Position numbers and translations under genes: made by a program. Below are positions 54,416 to 63,840 of a stretch of 64,000 nucleotides of DNA, one piece after another; the first letter of the stretch is position 1, and each line of letters starts with the position of its first letter. Origin of the DNA: Verrucomicrobiota bacterium (GTDB lineage: Bacteria; Verrucomicrobiota; Verrucomicrobiia; Verrucomicrobiales; DEV007); contig DAOUQC010000011.1 of NCBI GenBank assembly GCA_030625775.1, forward strand, positions 1 to 64,000. The letters are read 5' to 3'. The notes beneath the pieces are model-generated. The model searched no databases and had not been told where the DNA came from. It saw nothing but the letters and a program-made list of their open reading frames with translations.

Positions 54416-56500
54416 ATGCCGTTTTCAAAAACAGTTTCACCATCTCCATTGCTGCTAAGTCTGGCAGCTCTCTGCTGTCTTTTGCCGAATGCGGTCAGGG
54501 GGCAGGAACAGGTCAGCTCTTGGCGCCTTTATGACTCGACGGCCCGTGAACTGGTGGAGTCCATTGAGAAGGACAAAGCCGCACTGAAGCAGCTAATCGA
54601 ACCTGCCCAGACCCCTACCGCAGAATCCTTTCACGGCTTCCAACTTCAACCTTCACCTACAGCCAAACCCAAGAATGCCGCTCGGATCCGCTTTGAATTT
54701 CCAGAAAAAGTCAAAATCGATGCGGTCGCCATCTACCCCGTCGTTCGCCCGGGCCTGGGCGGTCCTCGCTCACTTGGGATGCCTAAACAGTTTCGCCTAC
54801 TGTTCGACTTCAACCGAAAACCCGGCCAGATAAAAATCAATCTGGCCGCCAGCGCCGAAGACGCGCCTCCCCCCTACGAAATCCATAACAATGATACCCC
54901 TTCCTCCCCCCTGCCAGTGTGGATTGAATTCGAAACCCGGACAGTCAAATCCCTGACTCTGGAAATCCCCAAACTGGCCCTGATCAGCAACAACCCCCGC
55001 AACGACTCATCCCTGTATGGCTGCATGTTTGCCGAAATCGAAATTTATCAGGGAGAGGTCAACGTAGCACGCATCGCCAAACTCACTGCATCCGATTCAC
55101 TGGAACGTGAATCCTGGGGCCTGCGATTGTTAAACGATGATCGAACTCCATTGGGACAAGCGGAGAACAGCGACCCTCCCCCGGACTACCGTGGCTATCA
55201 CTCCAAAATGCTTGATAGCAAATCGACAGAAGTATCTATCGAATACCGGTGGAAAGAAGATAAAATAATGGATGCCATACGCCTGCACCCGGCCAAACCG
55301 GACTACTGGAACGATGTCGGCGGATATGGCTTTCCACAAAAATTCACCCTCAGCATCCTGCCAACAGTCCGCCCCACCGGATCCCACTCGGAATGGTCGA
55401 TAGTCGTGGATCGGAGTAAAGAAAATTACCCGAACCCGGATAATAACGACATCACTTTCCAACTCCCCAGTCCCGCCCCTGTCGGCGGATTGAAACTAAC
55501 TGCCACCCTCCTTTCCGCGGAACCCGCAGACCTTCAAAAAAATCCCCGGCACCCGAAATTTTTCCTCGCTCTCGCAGAAATGAGAGGCTTGCATCAAGGG
55601 CGCGTGCTACCACAGCCCGACTCCATAATACTGTCCTCAAAACCTACGGAGCCACATTGGGCCGGTGACGGATTAGTTGATGCTTACACCAGCACCGGCA
55701 AGATCATCTCAGGTCGACGCTGGGCCTCCGACTTGTCGCAACGCAGAATCCTCACCGGGAAAATTTTCCAGCAAGAAGAAATCCTGGGCGAACGTATTCG
55801 TCAGCAGAATGTCTCCCTTTCCATCACCGCTACGGTGGTGATCGCAACGCTGCTGTTGGCAGTCATCTTCAATTGGGCTTCATCCAACCGAAGACGAATA
55901 CGTGCCGTGATGATTGATCGTGAGCGGATCGCCAACGACCTGCATGACGAAGTGGGGGGAGCACTTGGCAGCATCTCGCTGTTATCCCAGAAACTTCTCA
56001 GCATGAATGATGATGCGGCACAGAAAAGCCTGCTGAAAAAAGTTCACGATGCCGCTTCGGAAGCGCAAGCTGGCGTCCGCGAGGCCGTGTGGGCCACCAG
56101 TGCCTCTTCGGTGGACAACAAAACTTTCGAAAGCCATCTGCGCACCATCACCGACCGCATGCTGCCGGATTGTGAAATCCTATGGCAAAGCAATGGCAGT
56201 GCGATCACCCCAACCTTTGCCGCGCGCAAGCAGCATCACTTCGGCATGTTCTTTCGTGAAGCTATCCACAATATTCAGAAACACGCCAAAGCCACCACCA
56301 TCTCCCTGCGCTTTCAATGGAACCCGCGCAATATGACCTTCACTCTGTCGGACAATGGCGAGGGCCTGGATAACCTGCCCGCATCCAGTGAAAACTTCCG
56401 TACCCTGCGTTACCGTGCCGAGCAGTTGCCCGCGAAGCTTGAAATCGATTCCAATCCTGACGGAGGCACCCAATTCACCCTCACTACTCCCCTGACATGA
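54416..56500 (+). CDS. NarL-partner sensor histidine kinase with large exported sensor
   Basis: A 694-residue sensor kinase. A signal peptide (1-30) leads into about 430 exported residues with two repeats resembling discoidin (F5/8 type C) carbohydrate-binding jellyrolls, for example ARIRFEFPEKVKIDAVAIYP and VSIEYRWKEDKIMDAIRLHP. One helix near 465-487 (LSITATVVIATLLLAVIFNW) crosses the membrane. The cytoplasmic part has a HisKA_3 dimer domain with phosphorylatable His in RIANDLHDEVGGALG and an ATPase domain (EAIHNIQKHAKA, DNGEGLD). It could sense a glycan. The stop overlaps the response-regulator start as ATGA. Confidence 0.88.
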   Translation: MPFSKTVSPSPLLLSLAALCCLLPNAVRGQEQVSSWRLYDSTARELVESIEKDKAALKQLIEPAQTPTAESFHGFQLQPSPTAKPKNAARIRFEFPEKVKIDAVAIYPVVRPGLGGPRSLGMPKQFRLLFDFNRKPGQIKINLAASAEDAPPPYEIHNNDTPSSPLPVWIEFETRTVKSLTLEIPKLALISNNPRNDSSLYGCMFAEIEIYQGEVNVARIAKLTASDSLERESWGLRLLNDDRTPLGQAENSDPPPDYRGYHSKMLDSKSTEVSIEYRWKEDKIMDAIRLHPAKPDYWNDVGGYGFPQKFTLSILPTVRPTGSHSEWSIVVDRSKENYPNPDNNDITFQLPSPAPVGGLKLTATLLSAEPADLQKNPRHPKFFLALAEMRGLHQGRVLPQPDSIILSSKPTEPHWAGDGLVDAYTSTGKIISGRRWASDLSQRRILTGKIFQQEEILGERIRQQNVSLSITATVVIATLLLAVIFNWASSNRRRIRAVMIDRERIANDLHDEVGGALGSISLLSQKLLSMNDDAAQKSLLKKVHDAASEAQAGVREAVWATSASSVDNKTFESHLRTITDRMLPDCEILWQSNGSAITPTFAARKQHHFGMFFREAIHNIQKHAKATTISLRFQWNPRNMTFTLSDNGEGLDNLPASSENFRTLRYRAEQLPAKLEIDSNPDGGTQFTLTTPLT

Positions 56501-57153
56501 CAACAAGCCCGCCCGTAAAAAACATCGATGTCTGGTTGATCGAAGACAACCGACATTTTTCCGAAGCCATCGAGTGCATCCTCGAATCCGAATCCGGCAT
56601 CAAATTGAAAGAAAGTTTTCGCAGTGCGGAAGCTGCACTCAAAGCGCTGCCGAAAAAAGCTTCGCCACAAGTCATCATTCTCGATCTTGGACTGCCCGGC
56701 ATGAGCGGTATCGAGGCTATCCCCGAAATCCTGCAGCACACCCCGAACTGCCATGTGCTCGTACTCACCACTGACGATGGTCGCAGCAAGGTTCTGGCCG
56801 CCATTGCCAACGGAGCCGCTGGTTACCTGCTCAAAGGTGATGATCTCGACGCCATCGTATCCGGCATCCGCGATGTAGTGGACGGACGCGCCGCGATCAA
56901 TTCACGCGTCTCGCGAATGATCCTCGATGTCTTCCGCAAAATCCCCAAACCCCCTCCGGAAGCCAAACTGACCGAACGGGAATCTGAAATCCTCTGCATG
57001 CTCGCCGATGGCAAAATAAAGAAGGAGGTCGCCGGCCTATTGGGCATCAGCTATTACACCGTCGATACCCATGTGAAGCGAATTTACAAAAAACTCCAAG
57101 TGAACAACCTTTCCGGAGCGATTGCGAGAATGACACAAACGGGTGGGACCTGA
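56497..57153 (+). CDS. NarL/LuxR-family response regulator
   Basis: A 218-residue regulator. The receiver domain has acidic pocket EDN at 16-18, phospho-acceptor Asp63 in ILDLGLPGMSG, TT in VLVLTTDD, and lysine in YLLKGDD. The C-terminal LuxR helix-turn-helix reads LTERESEILCMLADGKIKKEVAGLLGISYYTVDTHVKRIYKKLQV. It pairs with the kinase encoded immediately before it. Targets are unknown; the operon ahead of it is not obviously regulated by it. Confidence 0.93.
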   Translation: MTTSPPVKNIDVWLIEDNRHFSEAIECILESESGIKLKESFRSAEAALKALPKKASPQVIILDLGLPGMSGIEAIPEILQHTPNCHVLVLTTDDGRSKVLAAIANGAAGYLLKGDDLDAIVSGIRDVVDGRAAINSRVSRMILDVFRKIPKPPPEAKLTERESEILCMLADGKIKKEVAGLLGISYYTVDTHVKRIYKKLQVNNLSGAIARMTQTGGT

Positions 57154-57233
57154 ATTGGAAAATCTCATCAAAACAGCCTATTTTGCCCTCTGTTGGAGGG
57201 TGAAATTTTTCCAGTGACAAAAAATAATAATCT

Positions 57234-57249
57234 TGGCACACTGTTAGCT
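57234..57249 (+). promoter_or_regulatory. Sigma-54 (-24/-12) promoter of glnB
   Basis: TGGCACACTGTTAGCT matches the sigma-54 consensus TGGCACGNNNNTTGCW at all but two positions, with the invariant GG and GC exactly ten bases apart. It lies 71 bases before the PII gene, the place where nitrogen-controlled promoters are expected. It is also immediately followed by a further 60-base leader. No NtrC site was looked for beyond reading. Confidence 0.75.
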
Positions 57250-57262
57250 ACTGGAGTAGTAG

Positions 57263-57673
<411 letters not shown>

Positions 57674-57719
57674 ATTGAGTTCCTTCGCCTGCCAGAATCG
57701 AAATGGACGGTGCGATCTA

Positions 57720-58835
57720 TTAAATTAATTGATCTTCGTTCGCCAAGTCAGGCAAACGGGGGAATACGGTGATTTCGATTACCGTTTCACTATCAATTTT
57801 CTGACCGGCCCAGGCGCAAGCCTGGGCCGCTTTGCTGGCCGGACCAGCCGCCTCGTCTGTCTCGCTGTCCGCAGCATGCCCAAAACCCCAGCCTCCAAGG
57901 GCAAAGCGAATCTCAACTTCCTGTGGCAGGGACTCGCTGTAGATACCCAAATGCCGAGCGCCATAGAACTCCTCATTGCTGCCGTTAAAACCAGTGATGC
58001 GGTCGCCTCCATCTTCCTTCAGCTCCCTGAGCTGCATAGAAATAACGACCCCCTGACTGCTATCGAGCCGTCTCAATCGGAGAAAGGCCACATCATCCGG
58101 GACTTCGTCCAACGATGCGGCAAAATGATCTTCCGTTTCATTCACGTTCTGGTTCCAGATCGAGGGATCCCGTGAGCGGAATAAAAGCAGCTCATCCCAA
58201 TCAACTGCTGTTTTGCTATCCACTCTCGCCGGGTGTGTCTCAAAATTGGGCTGCGAAGAAGCCTCCTGCCGCAAATTATTACGAAAATCCACAGCCGCCC
58301 GAGCCACTTGCTCGGAAGCCAGCGCAAAGTCCTGTAAGTCTTCCCGCATTTCGATTGCTGCACCGGACTTGGCTGCTGCACCGGACTTGGCTGCTGCTTC
58401 CACTTCGACGGCAGGTGATTTGTCCCCACTTGCTGCAAGCGACTTTGCTGCCGCCAACTCTGATCCCAGTTCCTCTAGTTGCTGATTTTTCACATCCAGA
58501 GCCCGCTTTGCTGACTCAATCTGCTCTTTCTGTCGCTGGTTTTTCTGCAGAGTCAGTTTCAATTCATTCTGCAATAAAGGCAGTTTGTCATCAGGTTGAG
58601 GCTCAGGAGGGGTAGGGAGTTTCGACGGCTCATCCATCTCTTCGCTCGCAGGCGGAGCTTCCGATTTCCTTTTCCACAGCAAAATCAGAATCAACCCCAA
58701 CAAAAAAGCACTACAGATCGGCAAAAAACGCAGTACGGTCGCCCACGGCTCAGGCTGGGCATCTGCCCATTCGGACAAAGCCGTGCCCTGCGACTGTATC
58801 GAGGCCATCAGTTCGGAATGTAACAAGTCACCCAT
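57720..58835 (-). CDS. Unknown membrane-anchored coiled-coil protein
   Basis: A 371-residue protein with one helix near 36-57 (LRFLPICSAFLLGLILILLW), a proline-rich linker, a coiled coil at about 90-135 (LLQNELKLTLQKNQRQKEQIESAKRA region, shown by heptad leucines and glutamates), an Ala/Lys/Ser/Gly low-complexity spacer and a C-terminal globular domain ending RLPDLANEDQLI. No family recognised. The spacer contains two perfect 18-base DNA repeats. It is convergent with glnB. Confidence 0.6.
   Translation of the reverse strand: MGDLLHSELMASIQSQGTALSEWADAQPEPWATVLRFLPICSAFLLGLILILLWKRKSEAPPASEEMDEPSKLPTPPEPQPDDKLPLLQNELKLTLQKNQRQKEQIESAKRALDVKNQQLEELGSELAAAKSLAASGDKSPAVEVEAAAKSGAAAKSGAAIEMREDLQDFALASEQVARAAVDFRNNLRQEASSQPNFETHPARVDSKTAVDWDELLLFRSRDPSIWNQNVNETEDHFAASLDEVPDDVAFLRLRRLDSSQGVVISMQLRELKEDGGDRITGFNGSNEEFYGARHLGIYSESLPQEVEIRFALGGWGFGHAADSETDEAAGPASKAAQACAWAGQKIDSETVIEITVFPRLPDLANEDQLI
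58357..58392. repeat. Two perfect 18-base tandem copies inside a gene
   Basis: GCTGCACCGGACTTGGCT is repeated head-to-tail and followed by GCTGCT. On the minus strand it encodes the linker repeat KSGAAA in the unknown membrane protein, so copy change would only lengthen or shorten the linker in frame. Confidence 0.9.
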
Positions 58836-58895
58836 CAGTTTTATCAGCGCTCAGTGTAGGCGCGAGACCTCAGGGCTTCAATACTTTGATTCTGC

Positions 58896-60323
58896 TCACT
58901 TGCCTTTCAGCACAGCTGCAATAGCCCGCTTCAATGGTTTTTCCACACCGGGGGCTACCCAGCACCAGCCATGCAAGTTACCGTCCTTCTCTTGCCAATG
59001 GCTTTCAAGAGGGATGTATCCCGGAGCACACTGCCCATAACCCGCCGTCATCACAAATGAATCGGGACGCAGCTGTTGGGCAAAAAGTTGGTACTCCACA
59101 TAGATTTCCGCAGGCAATAGCAGCAGCCCCGCTTGTCCCTCATTAAAATCAAACAAGGGCAGATTGATGATGCCTGCCCCACCCTCCCTTTCCGCCCTCT
59201 CCAGCCAACTGAGACCAATCGCTGCCATACCATGTTGACGTGCATCCCCTTCCTGCGACAGGATTTTCACCAGGGCTTCCCGGGTAAGACCGGGACTTTG
59301 ATTCGGCGGAAATTTCACTGTGCCCGATCGAAAAGAGACTGATTTTAAAGGCTCTCTCTCGGTATTTTTCCAGGCTTCGATCATGCCCTGATAGAGGCGC
59401 CCGGCAAGCACTGCACGATTTTCAGGACTGCCCTCATTGTATTTTCCAGCCGTCACATTACCAGCAGCGCCATTGGCAAAAATTTGAAATACTCCGGCAT
59501 CATCCTCCTGCCGTCGGGCCCGAGCCAGCCCTGGGAAATCCGGGTTGACCTTTTTTGTCCTATAATAGCTCATCGGGTGAGTAGCATAGATACTAAGCGC
59601 GCACACCGCCTGTTCGCCATTCCAAAAGCTGAGCGTTTTCAAATAGGGATCGATATTGCCCTCGGGTGCAGCTTTAGCTTCAGGAATCTTGCAGGCACTG
59701 CCACGATCGTATTTCACCGTGCCGTCTCCGAGCAGGTAGCGTCGATTCGAGGCGATTTTTTCCACCTTCCCTTTCCCCGTGCCCAGGTGAGTGATTATTT
59801 TTGACTTGGTCAAACCCGTCCGCAGCGCCTTGGCTGTCGCCTGCACACTGCGTTCATGAAAATCCAGATCGATCACTTGATGCGGCGACTGGTGGCGCTC
59901 GAGAATTTTCTGTGCGGCCAGATCGGCAAGCGGTGTGTCATGTTGATGAATCGCACAAATCATCACCCGGCCCGGGTCCGTCCCCGCCGCTTGCGCCAAC
60001 ACTTCCCGCCAACGTTGGTGCGCGTCATTGCGAATCTCCGCCCAATCAATCGAACAAAACACCAGCGGTTTGCCCTCGGGTGGCAACAACACAAAACCAC
60101 GTGCCTCGAGCGGAGCCTGAATGGACTCCGCTTTCATCCATCCGCCGGTGAACAGGGTATGCCCCAGCGGAGGAGTAACATCGGCAGAAAAAGTAGCTAA
60201 ACGGAATTTTTTATCCTCGGCCGAACCCGGAAAAGCTATCAAACAGCAGGCCAGAATCAGGATAATTCTAAAAGCATGACAGGGGGTTGCACGGAAGGGA
60301 CGAGGAGGGCTGGGGGTTTTCAT
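58896..60323 (-). CDS. Secreted ceramidase-like protein
   Basis: A 475-residue exported protein; signal peptide about 1-35. It belongs to the neutral/alkaline non-lysosomal ceramidase-like superfamily: ATFSADVTPPLGHTLFTGG opening, MICAIHQHDTPLAD replacing the usual THTHxGP motif, SIYATHPMSYY, and GAAGNVTAGKYN. The altered histidine motif and lack of the C-terminal lipid domain mean ceramide hydrolysis is doubtful; related PVC proteins are unassigned. It resembles the N-terminal half of the fusion at 28024-31944 and is a second copy of that fold in the window. Confidence 0.75.
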   Translation of the reverse strand: MKTPSPPRPFRATPCHAFRIILILACCLIAFPGSAEDKKFRLATFSADVTPPLGHTLFTGGWMKAESIQAPLEARGFVLLPPEGKPLVFCSIDWAEIRNDAHQRWREVLAQAAGTDPGRVMICAIHQHDTPLADLAAQKILERHQSPHQVIDLDFHERSVQATAKALRTGLTKSKIITHLGTGKGKVEKIASNRRYLLGDGTVKYDRGSACKIPEAKAAPEGNIDPYLKTLSFWNGEQAVCALSIYATHPMSYYRTKKVNPDFPGLARARRQEDDAGVFQIFANGAAGNVTAGKYNEGSPENRAVLAGRLYQGMIEAWKNTEREPLKSVSFRSGTVKFPPNQSPGLTREALVKILSQEGDARQHGMAAIGLSWLERAEREGGAGIINLPLFDFNEGQAGLLLLPAEIYVEYQLFAQQLRPDSFVMTAGYGQCAPGYIPLESHWQEKDGNLHGWCWVAPGVEKPLKRAIAAVLKGK

Positions 60324-60449
60324 CTTGAGTATCTATAATCTTGACCGCAAAAAGCGTCCATTCAAAATACCACTGACACCATTTTGCCTGCTGACAAGGC
60401 TGAAAAATCATTCGTCTCCCATGCTTTCTCGGTTTACAGATACATCCTT

Positions 60450-61145
60450 GTGAATTCGGACAAACAGCCACCAGAGCAGGACCAAGCCATCATTGTAGCG
60501 GAGGATGTGTATCGCACATTTGAAATCGGCTCTAGTCGGATCGAAGTGCTGCGAGGGGTGAGCCTCGAGGTGCAGGCAGGAGAAAAACTTTTTCTATGCG
60601 GAGCTTCGGGCGCCGGTAAGACCTCATTGCTTTATACTCTCGCCGGCCTGGAAAAGCCGAATCAAGGTAAAGTCCTCATTAGTGGGGAATCCCTTTACGA
60701 AATGAACCGTTCCCGCCAAGCCCGATGCCGCAATCGACGCATGGGTTACGTGTTTCAAAGCTATGCCCTGCTTCCCGAATTGACCGCCTGCGAAAATGTT
60801 TGTCTTCCAGCGATGATCGGCGGAAAAAACAGCCTGCAACGAGCGGGTGAATTGCTTGACCGCGTGGGTCTGGGTGACCGTCTGCACCACTTGCCTCCGG
60901 AGCTGTCGGGTGGAGAGCAGCAACGAGTTGCCATTGCCCGGTCTTTGATGAATGATCCAGAAATTCTTTTTGCCGATGAACCCACCGGCAACCTCGACTC
61001 TAAAACCGGTGCCGAGGTCATGGATCTGTTGCTCTCTTTGGTGGACGAACAGAACAAAACGCTGTTGGTTGTGACCCATGATTCATCTCTAGCACAATCC
61101 GGTGACCGCAAGCTGGAGCTGGTAGATGGACTAATGAACAATTAG
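60450..61145 (+). CDS. LolD-like ABC transporter ATPase
   Basis: A 231-residue ATPase of the LolD/MacB type. Walker A GASGAGKTS, Q-loop GYVFQSYALLPELTACENV, signature LSGGEQQRVAIARS and Walker B ILFADEPTGNLDS are intact and match the lipoprotein-releasing LolD group. The GTG at 60450 gives the family length; a TTG at 60384 would add 22 residues. No LolC/LolE-like permease gene is adjacent in the window, so its partner lies elsewhere. The next gene on the strand is ilvE, 47 bases on. Confidence 0.88.
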   Translation: MNSDKQPPEQDQAIIVAEDVYRTFEIGSSRIEVLRGVSLEVQAGEKLFLCGASGAGKTSLLYTLAGLEKPNQGKVLISGESLYEMNRSRQARCRNRRMGYVFQSYALLPELTACENVCLPAMIGGKNSLQRAGELLDRVGLGDRLHHLPPELSGGEQQRVAIARSLMNDPEILFADEPTGNLDSKTGAEVMDLLLSLVDEQNKTLLVVTHDSSLAQSGDRKLELVDGLMNN

Positions 61146-61192
61146 CCCGCATAGTTGAAACAAAATAGATTTAAACCCGACAGACAACAGGA

Positions 61193-62077
61193 ATGAGTAA
61201 AGTGCTACAAATACACATCGATGGGAAACTGTGCGACGAAGCCGACGCCAAGGTGTCCGTGTTCGATCACGGACTGCTATACGGTGACGGAGTGTTTGAA
61301 GGTATCCGTTTTTACCGTGGGCGGGTTTTCAAACTCCGGGCCCACATTGACCGTCTTTTTGATTCCGCCAAAGCCATCCAGCTGGAGGTGCCTTTGAGCC
61401 ATGCAAAAATGACCGAGGCCGTGATGGAGACCATTCGTGCCAATGAACTGCAGGATGGTTATGTGCGCTTGCTGGTAACCCGGGGCGTAGGCAGCCTTGG
61501 TTTGAATCCTTTTCAATGCAAACAGGCTTCAGTCATCATCATCGCTTCTAAAATCGCACTCTATGACGAAGAGAAATACCAGCAAGGTCTGACAGTGGTG
61601 ACTTGTGGAACCCGCCGCCCTGCACCGGCAGCGCTGAGCCCTTCAGTAAAGTCGCTCAATTACCTCAACAATATCATGGCAAAGATTGAGGCGATCAATG
61701 CCGGGGCAGAAGAAGGCGTCATGCTCAATGAGCAGGGATTCGTGGCGGAGTGTACCGGTGACAATATCTTTGTCGTCAAAGAAGGAAAAATCTACACCCC
61801 TCCAGTGACTGCCGGCGGCCTTAACGGAATCACCCGGCGGGTGGTCATGGAACTTGCCGAGGAGAAGGGATTCGAACTGCTTGAACAAGACTTGACTCGT
61901 TATGAATTATACACCGCTGATGAATTTTTTCTTAGCGGTACAGCGGCAGAAGTTGTGCCTGTCGCTTCTTACGACGGACGCACGATAGGCAATGGCCAGC
62001 CCGGCCCCATAACACTTCGCTTGATGGAATTCTTCCGTGAATTGACTCAAACGACAGGTGTTCCTATTTACGAATGA
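61193..62077 (+). CDS. ilvE: Branched-chain amino acid aminotransferase
   Basis: A 294-residue fold-type IV PLP enzyme transferring amino groups between glutamate and branched-chain 2-oxoacids. FDHGLLYGDGVFEGIRFYRG at 24-43 is the family opening, Lys153 in SPSVKSLNYLNN is the PLP Schiff-base lysine, and ECTGDNIFVVK and LSGTAAEVVPV are the cofactor and substrate loops. D-alanine aminotransferase or aminodeoxychorismate lyase share the fold but the motif set and length fit IlvE best. Its TGA stop begins an octanucleotide tandem repeat. Confidence 0.9.
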   Translation: MSKVLQIHIDGKLCDEADAKVSVFDHGLLYGDGVFEGIRFYRGRVFKLRAHIDRLFDSAKAIQLEVPLSHAKMTEAVMETIRANELQDGYVRLLVTRGVGSLGLNPFQCKQASVIIIASKIALYDEEKYQQGLTVVTCGTRRPAPAALSPSVKSLNYLNNIMAKIEAINAGAEEGVMLNEQGFVAECTGDNIFVVKEGKIYTPPVTAGGLNGITRRVVMELAEEKGFELLEQDLTRYELYTADEFFLSGTAAEVVPVASYDGRTIGNGQPGPITLRLMEFFRELTQTTGVPIYE

Positions 62078-62106
62078 ATGCCTGAATGCCTGAATGCCTG
62101 AATGCC
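62075..62106. repeat. Octanucleotide tandem repeat (TGAATGCC)
   Basis: Four perfect copies of TGAATGCC start with the TGA stop codon of ilvE and fill the gap before mcsA. The eight-base period puts TGA in every frame within 24 bases. The design parallels the heptanucleotide repeat at 16511-16563. Confidence 0.95.
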
Positions 62107-62124
62107 GTATTTTGAACAGCCAAA

Positions 62125-62150
62125 CGGCCACTGTGGCGCTTTCTTTTTAG
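62125..62150 (+). terminator. Possible weak terminator between ilvE and mcsA
   Basis: A short GCCA/TGGC hairpin is followed by GCTTTCTTTTT just before the mcsA start. The stem is only four base pairs, so termination would be weak, and it could partly insulate the protein-arginine-phosphorylation operon. Confidence 0.3.
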
Positions 62151-62154
62151 AACG

Positions 62155-62715
62155 ATGAATTGTGATTCCTGCCAGAACAAAAATGCGACAGTCTACCTGA
62201 CGCAATTGGTGGAGGGCAAAATGCAGAAAGTGAGCCTCTGCGAGCAATGCGCAGAAGACAAGGGGGTCACTGATCCAACAGGCTTTGCCCTGGCTGATTT
62301 ATTAGAAGGAAGCGGCACACAATCTGTCAGCCAATCGGCAGCCGCTGCCCAGGATGACGAAAAATGCGAGCTCTGCGGGTTCACACAATCCGATTTCAAA
62401 AAAACCGGCCGCTTTGGATGCAGTCAGTGTTACCAGGTCTTTCACAGCGGGCTGGACAACCTTTTGGAAGCGATGCATCGCCACAGCGAGCATCACGGTA
62501 AAAAACCCGCACACTTTATTGACACAAGGTCAAGCCAAACCAAGGCGATCGAAGCGCTTGCCGACATTGCAAAGCTGAACCTCCTCCTGGATGAGGCCGT
62601 CATAGTTGAAGACTATGAAGAGGCCGCCCGTTTAAGAGATTCTATCGCCCAGCTACAAAATAAAACACTCGAAGCAGAACCCGACCCGAATGATTCTGCC
62701 AACCCGGATGCTTAA
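62155..62715 (+). CDS. mcsA: McsA-like zinc-finger UvrB/UvrC-motif protein
   Basis: A 186-residue activator of the protein arginine kinase. Two pairs of CxxC knuckles bind zinc: CDSCQN with CEQC (residues 3-25) and CELCGF with CSQC (about 71-97). A helical UvrB/UvrC-like motif closes the protein (VIVEDYEEAARLRDSIAQL near 153-171). In Bacillus the homologue is required for McsB activity. It is followed 21 bases later by mcsB and then clpC, the same gene order as in Firmicutes, though a CtsR repressor gene is absent. Confidence 0.9.
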   Translation: MNCDSCQNKNATVYLTQLVEGKMQKVSLCEQCAEDKGVTDPTGFALADLLEGSGTQSVSQSAAAAQDDEKCELCGFTQSDFKKTGRFGCSQCYQVFHSGLDNLLEAMHRHSEHHGKKPAHFIDTRSSQTKAIEALADIAKLNLLLDEAVIVEDYEEAARLRDSIAQLQNKTLEAEPDPNDSANPDA

Positions 62716-62736
62716 GCCCTCCCACTTGTTACAAAT

Positions 62737-63840
62737 ATGATGCGTTTCTCCACATTGCTGCGAAAGCCGGCTGAGTGGATGCGGACCGACGGCCCGCATA
62801 ACGATATTGTTGTGTCTAGTCGCGTGAGACTTGCCAGGAATTTAATCGGACATTCTTTCCCTGGATGGGCACGCTCGGAAGAGCGCTTGAAATTATTGGA
62901 GATCGTCCGCCCGGCTGTCGAAGAACTGCCTGAGATGAGGGATGCCTTCTCTCAAGAGATGACCAAACTGTCAGCTATCGAAAAACAAGTGCTGGTGGAG
63001 CGGCATCTGGTCAGTCGCGAGCATGCGGCAAAAAGTGGCGGCTGTGCTACGGTGATGAACCGCAACCAAAGCATCAGCATCATGATCAATGAAGAGGATC
63101 ATTTGCGGATCCAATCCCTGCGCCCCGGCTTGCAACTGATGAAAGCCTATCAGGTGCTTGACAAAATCGATGACGAGTTGGAGTCCCACCTATCCTATGC
63201 CTTTGACCGCAAATACGGATACCTCACGGCCTGCCCAACCAATCTGGGCACTGGCTTGCGAGCTTCAGCCATGCTGCACCTGCCCGGTCTGGTGCTCAGC
63301 GACCAGATCAATCAGACCATCCAGGCAGCCAATAAAATAGGTCTGGCAGTACGGGGGCTTTATGGAGAAGGCACCGAAGCTTTGGCCAACTTATTCCAGA
63401 TCTCCAATCAAACGACTCTTGGCCAGGATGAAAAATCCATCATCGAGCACTTGGACAAGGTGATCATGCGTATCATTGAGAATGAAGAGAATGCTCGCCA
63501 TAAGCTGGTCGAAGACCAGCCCACCATGCTGCAGGACCAGATTGGACGAGCTTATGCCACCCTTCGGTTCGCCTACGTCATCCCTTCCAAGGAAGCAATG
63601 AACTTTCTTTCCATGGTCCGCTTGGGCATTGACCTCGGAGCTTTCAGTGACGAAGAGCGGGATGTGATCAATGTTTTGCTGACAGAAATCCAGCCCGCTC
63701 ACCTGCAAATCGAGGCCAAGCGTAAGCTCAATGCGGCCGAGCGGGATGTGCTGAGAGCAGAAATCATACGTCGCCACCTAAAAAACCTGACTGAACCCCG
63801 CTTTGATGATATACTGAACGAGAACCCAGATGATGAATAA
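62737..63840 (+). CDS. mcsB: Protein arginine kinase
   Basis: A 367-residue guanidino-kinase-fold enzyme that phosphorylates arginine residues to mark proteins for ClpC-ClpP degradation. Phosphagen-kinase blocks are intact: [12 protein letters not shown] near 27-38, [13 protein letters not shown] near 111-123, and [22 protein letters not shown] with catalytic Cys. The C-terminal RDVLRA at 336-341 fits the RDXXRA phosphoarginine-binding motif of Bacillus McsB, which allows allosteric self-stimulation and marks a true protein kinase rather than a free-arginine kinase. Its stop overlaps the clpC start region. Confidence 0.95.
   Translation: MMRFSTLLRKPAEWMRTDGPHNDIVVSSRVRLARNLIGHSFPGWARSEERLKLLEIVRPAVEELPEMRDAFSQEMTKLSAIEKQVLVERHLVSREHAAKSGGCATVMNRNQSISIMINEEDHLRIQSLRPGLQLMKAYQVLDKIDDELESHLSYAFDRKYGYLTACPTNLGTGLRASAMLHLPGLVLSDQINQTIQAANKIGLAVRGLYGEGTEALANLFQISNQTTLGQDEKSIIEHLDKVIMRIIENEENARHKLVEDQPTMLQDQIGRAYATLRFAYVIPSKEAMNFLSMVRLGIDLGAFSDEERDVINVLLTEIQPAHLQIEAKRKLNAAERDVLRAEIIRRHLKNLTEPRFDDILNENPDDE

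Noticed and set aside
61146-61192. T-box or branched-chain attenuator before ilvE
   Set aside because: The gap is only 47 bases with no leader peptide or stem pair.
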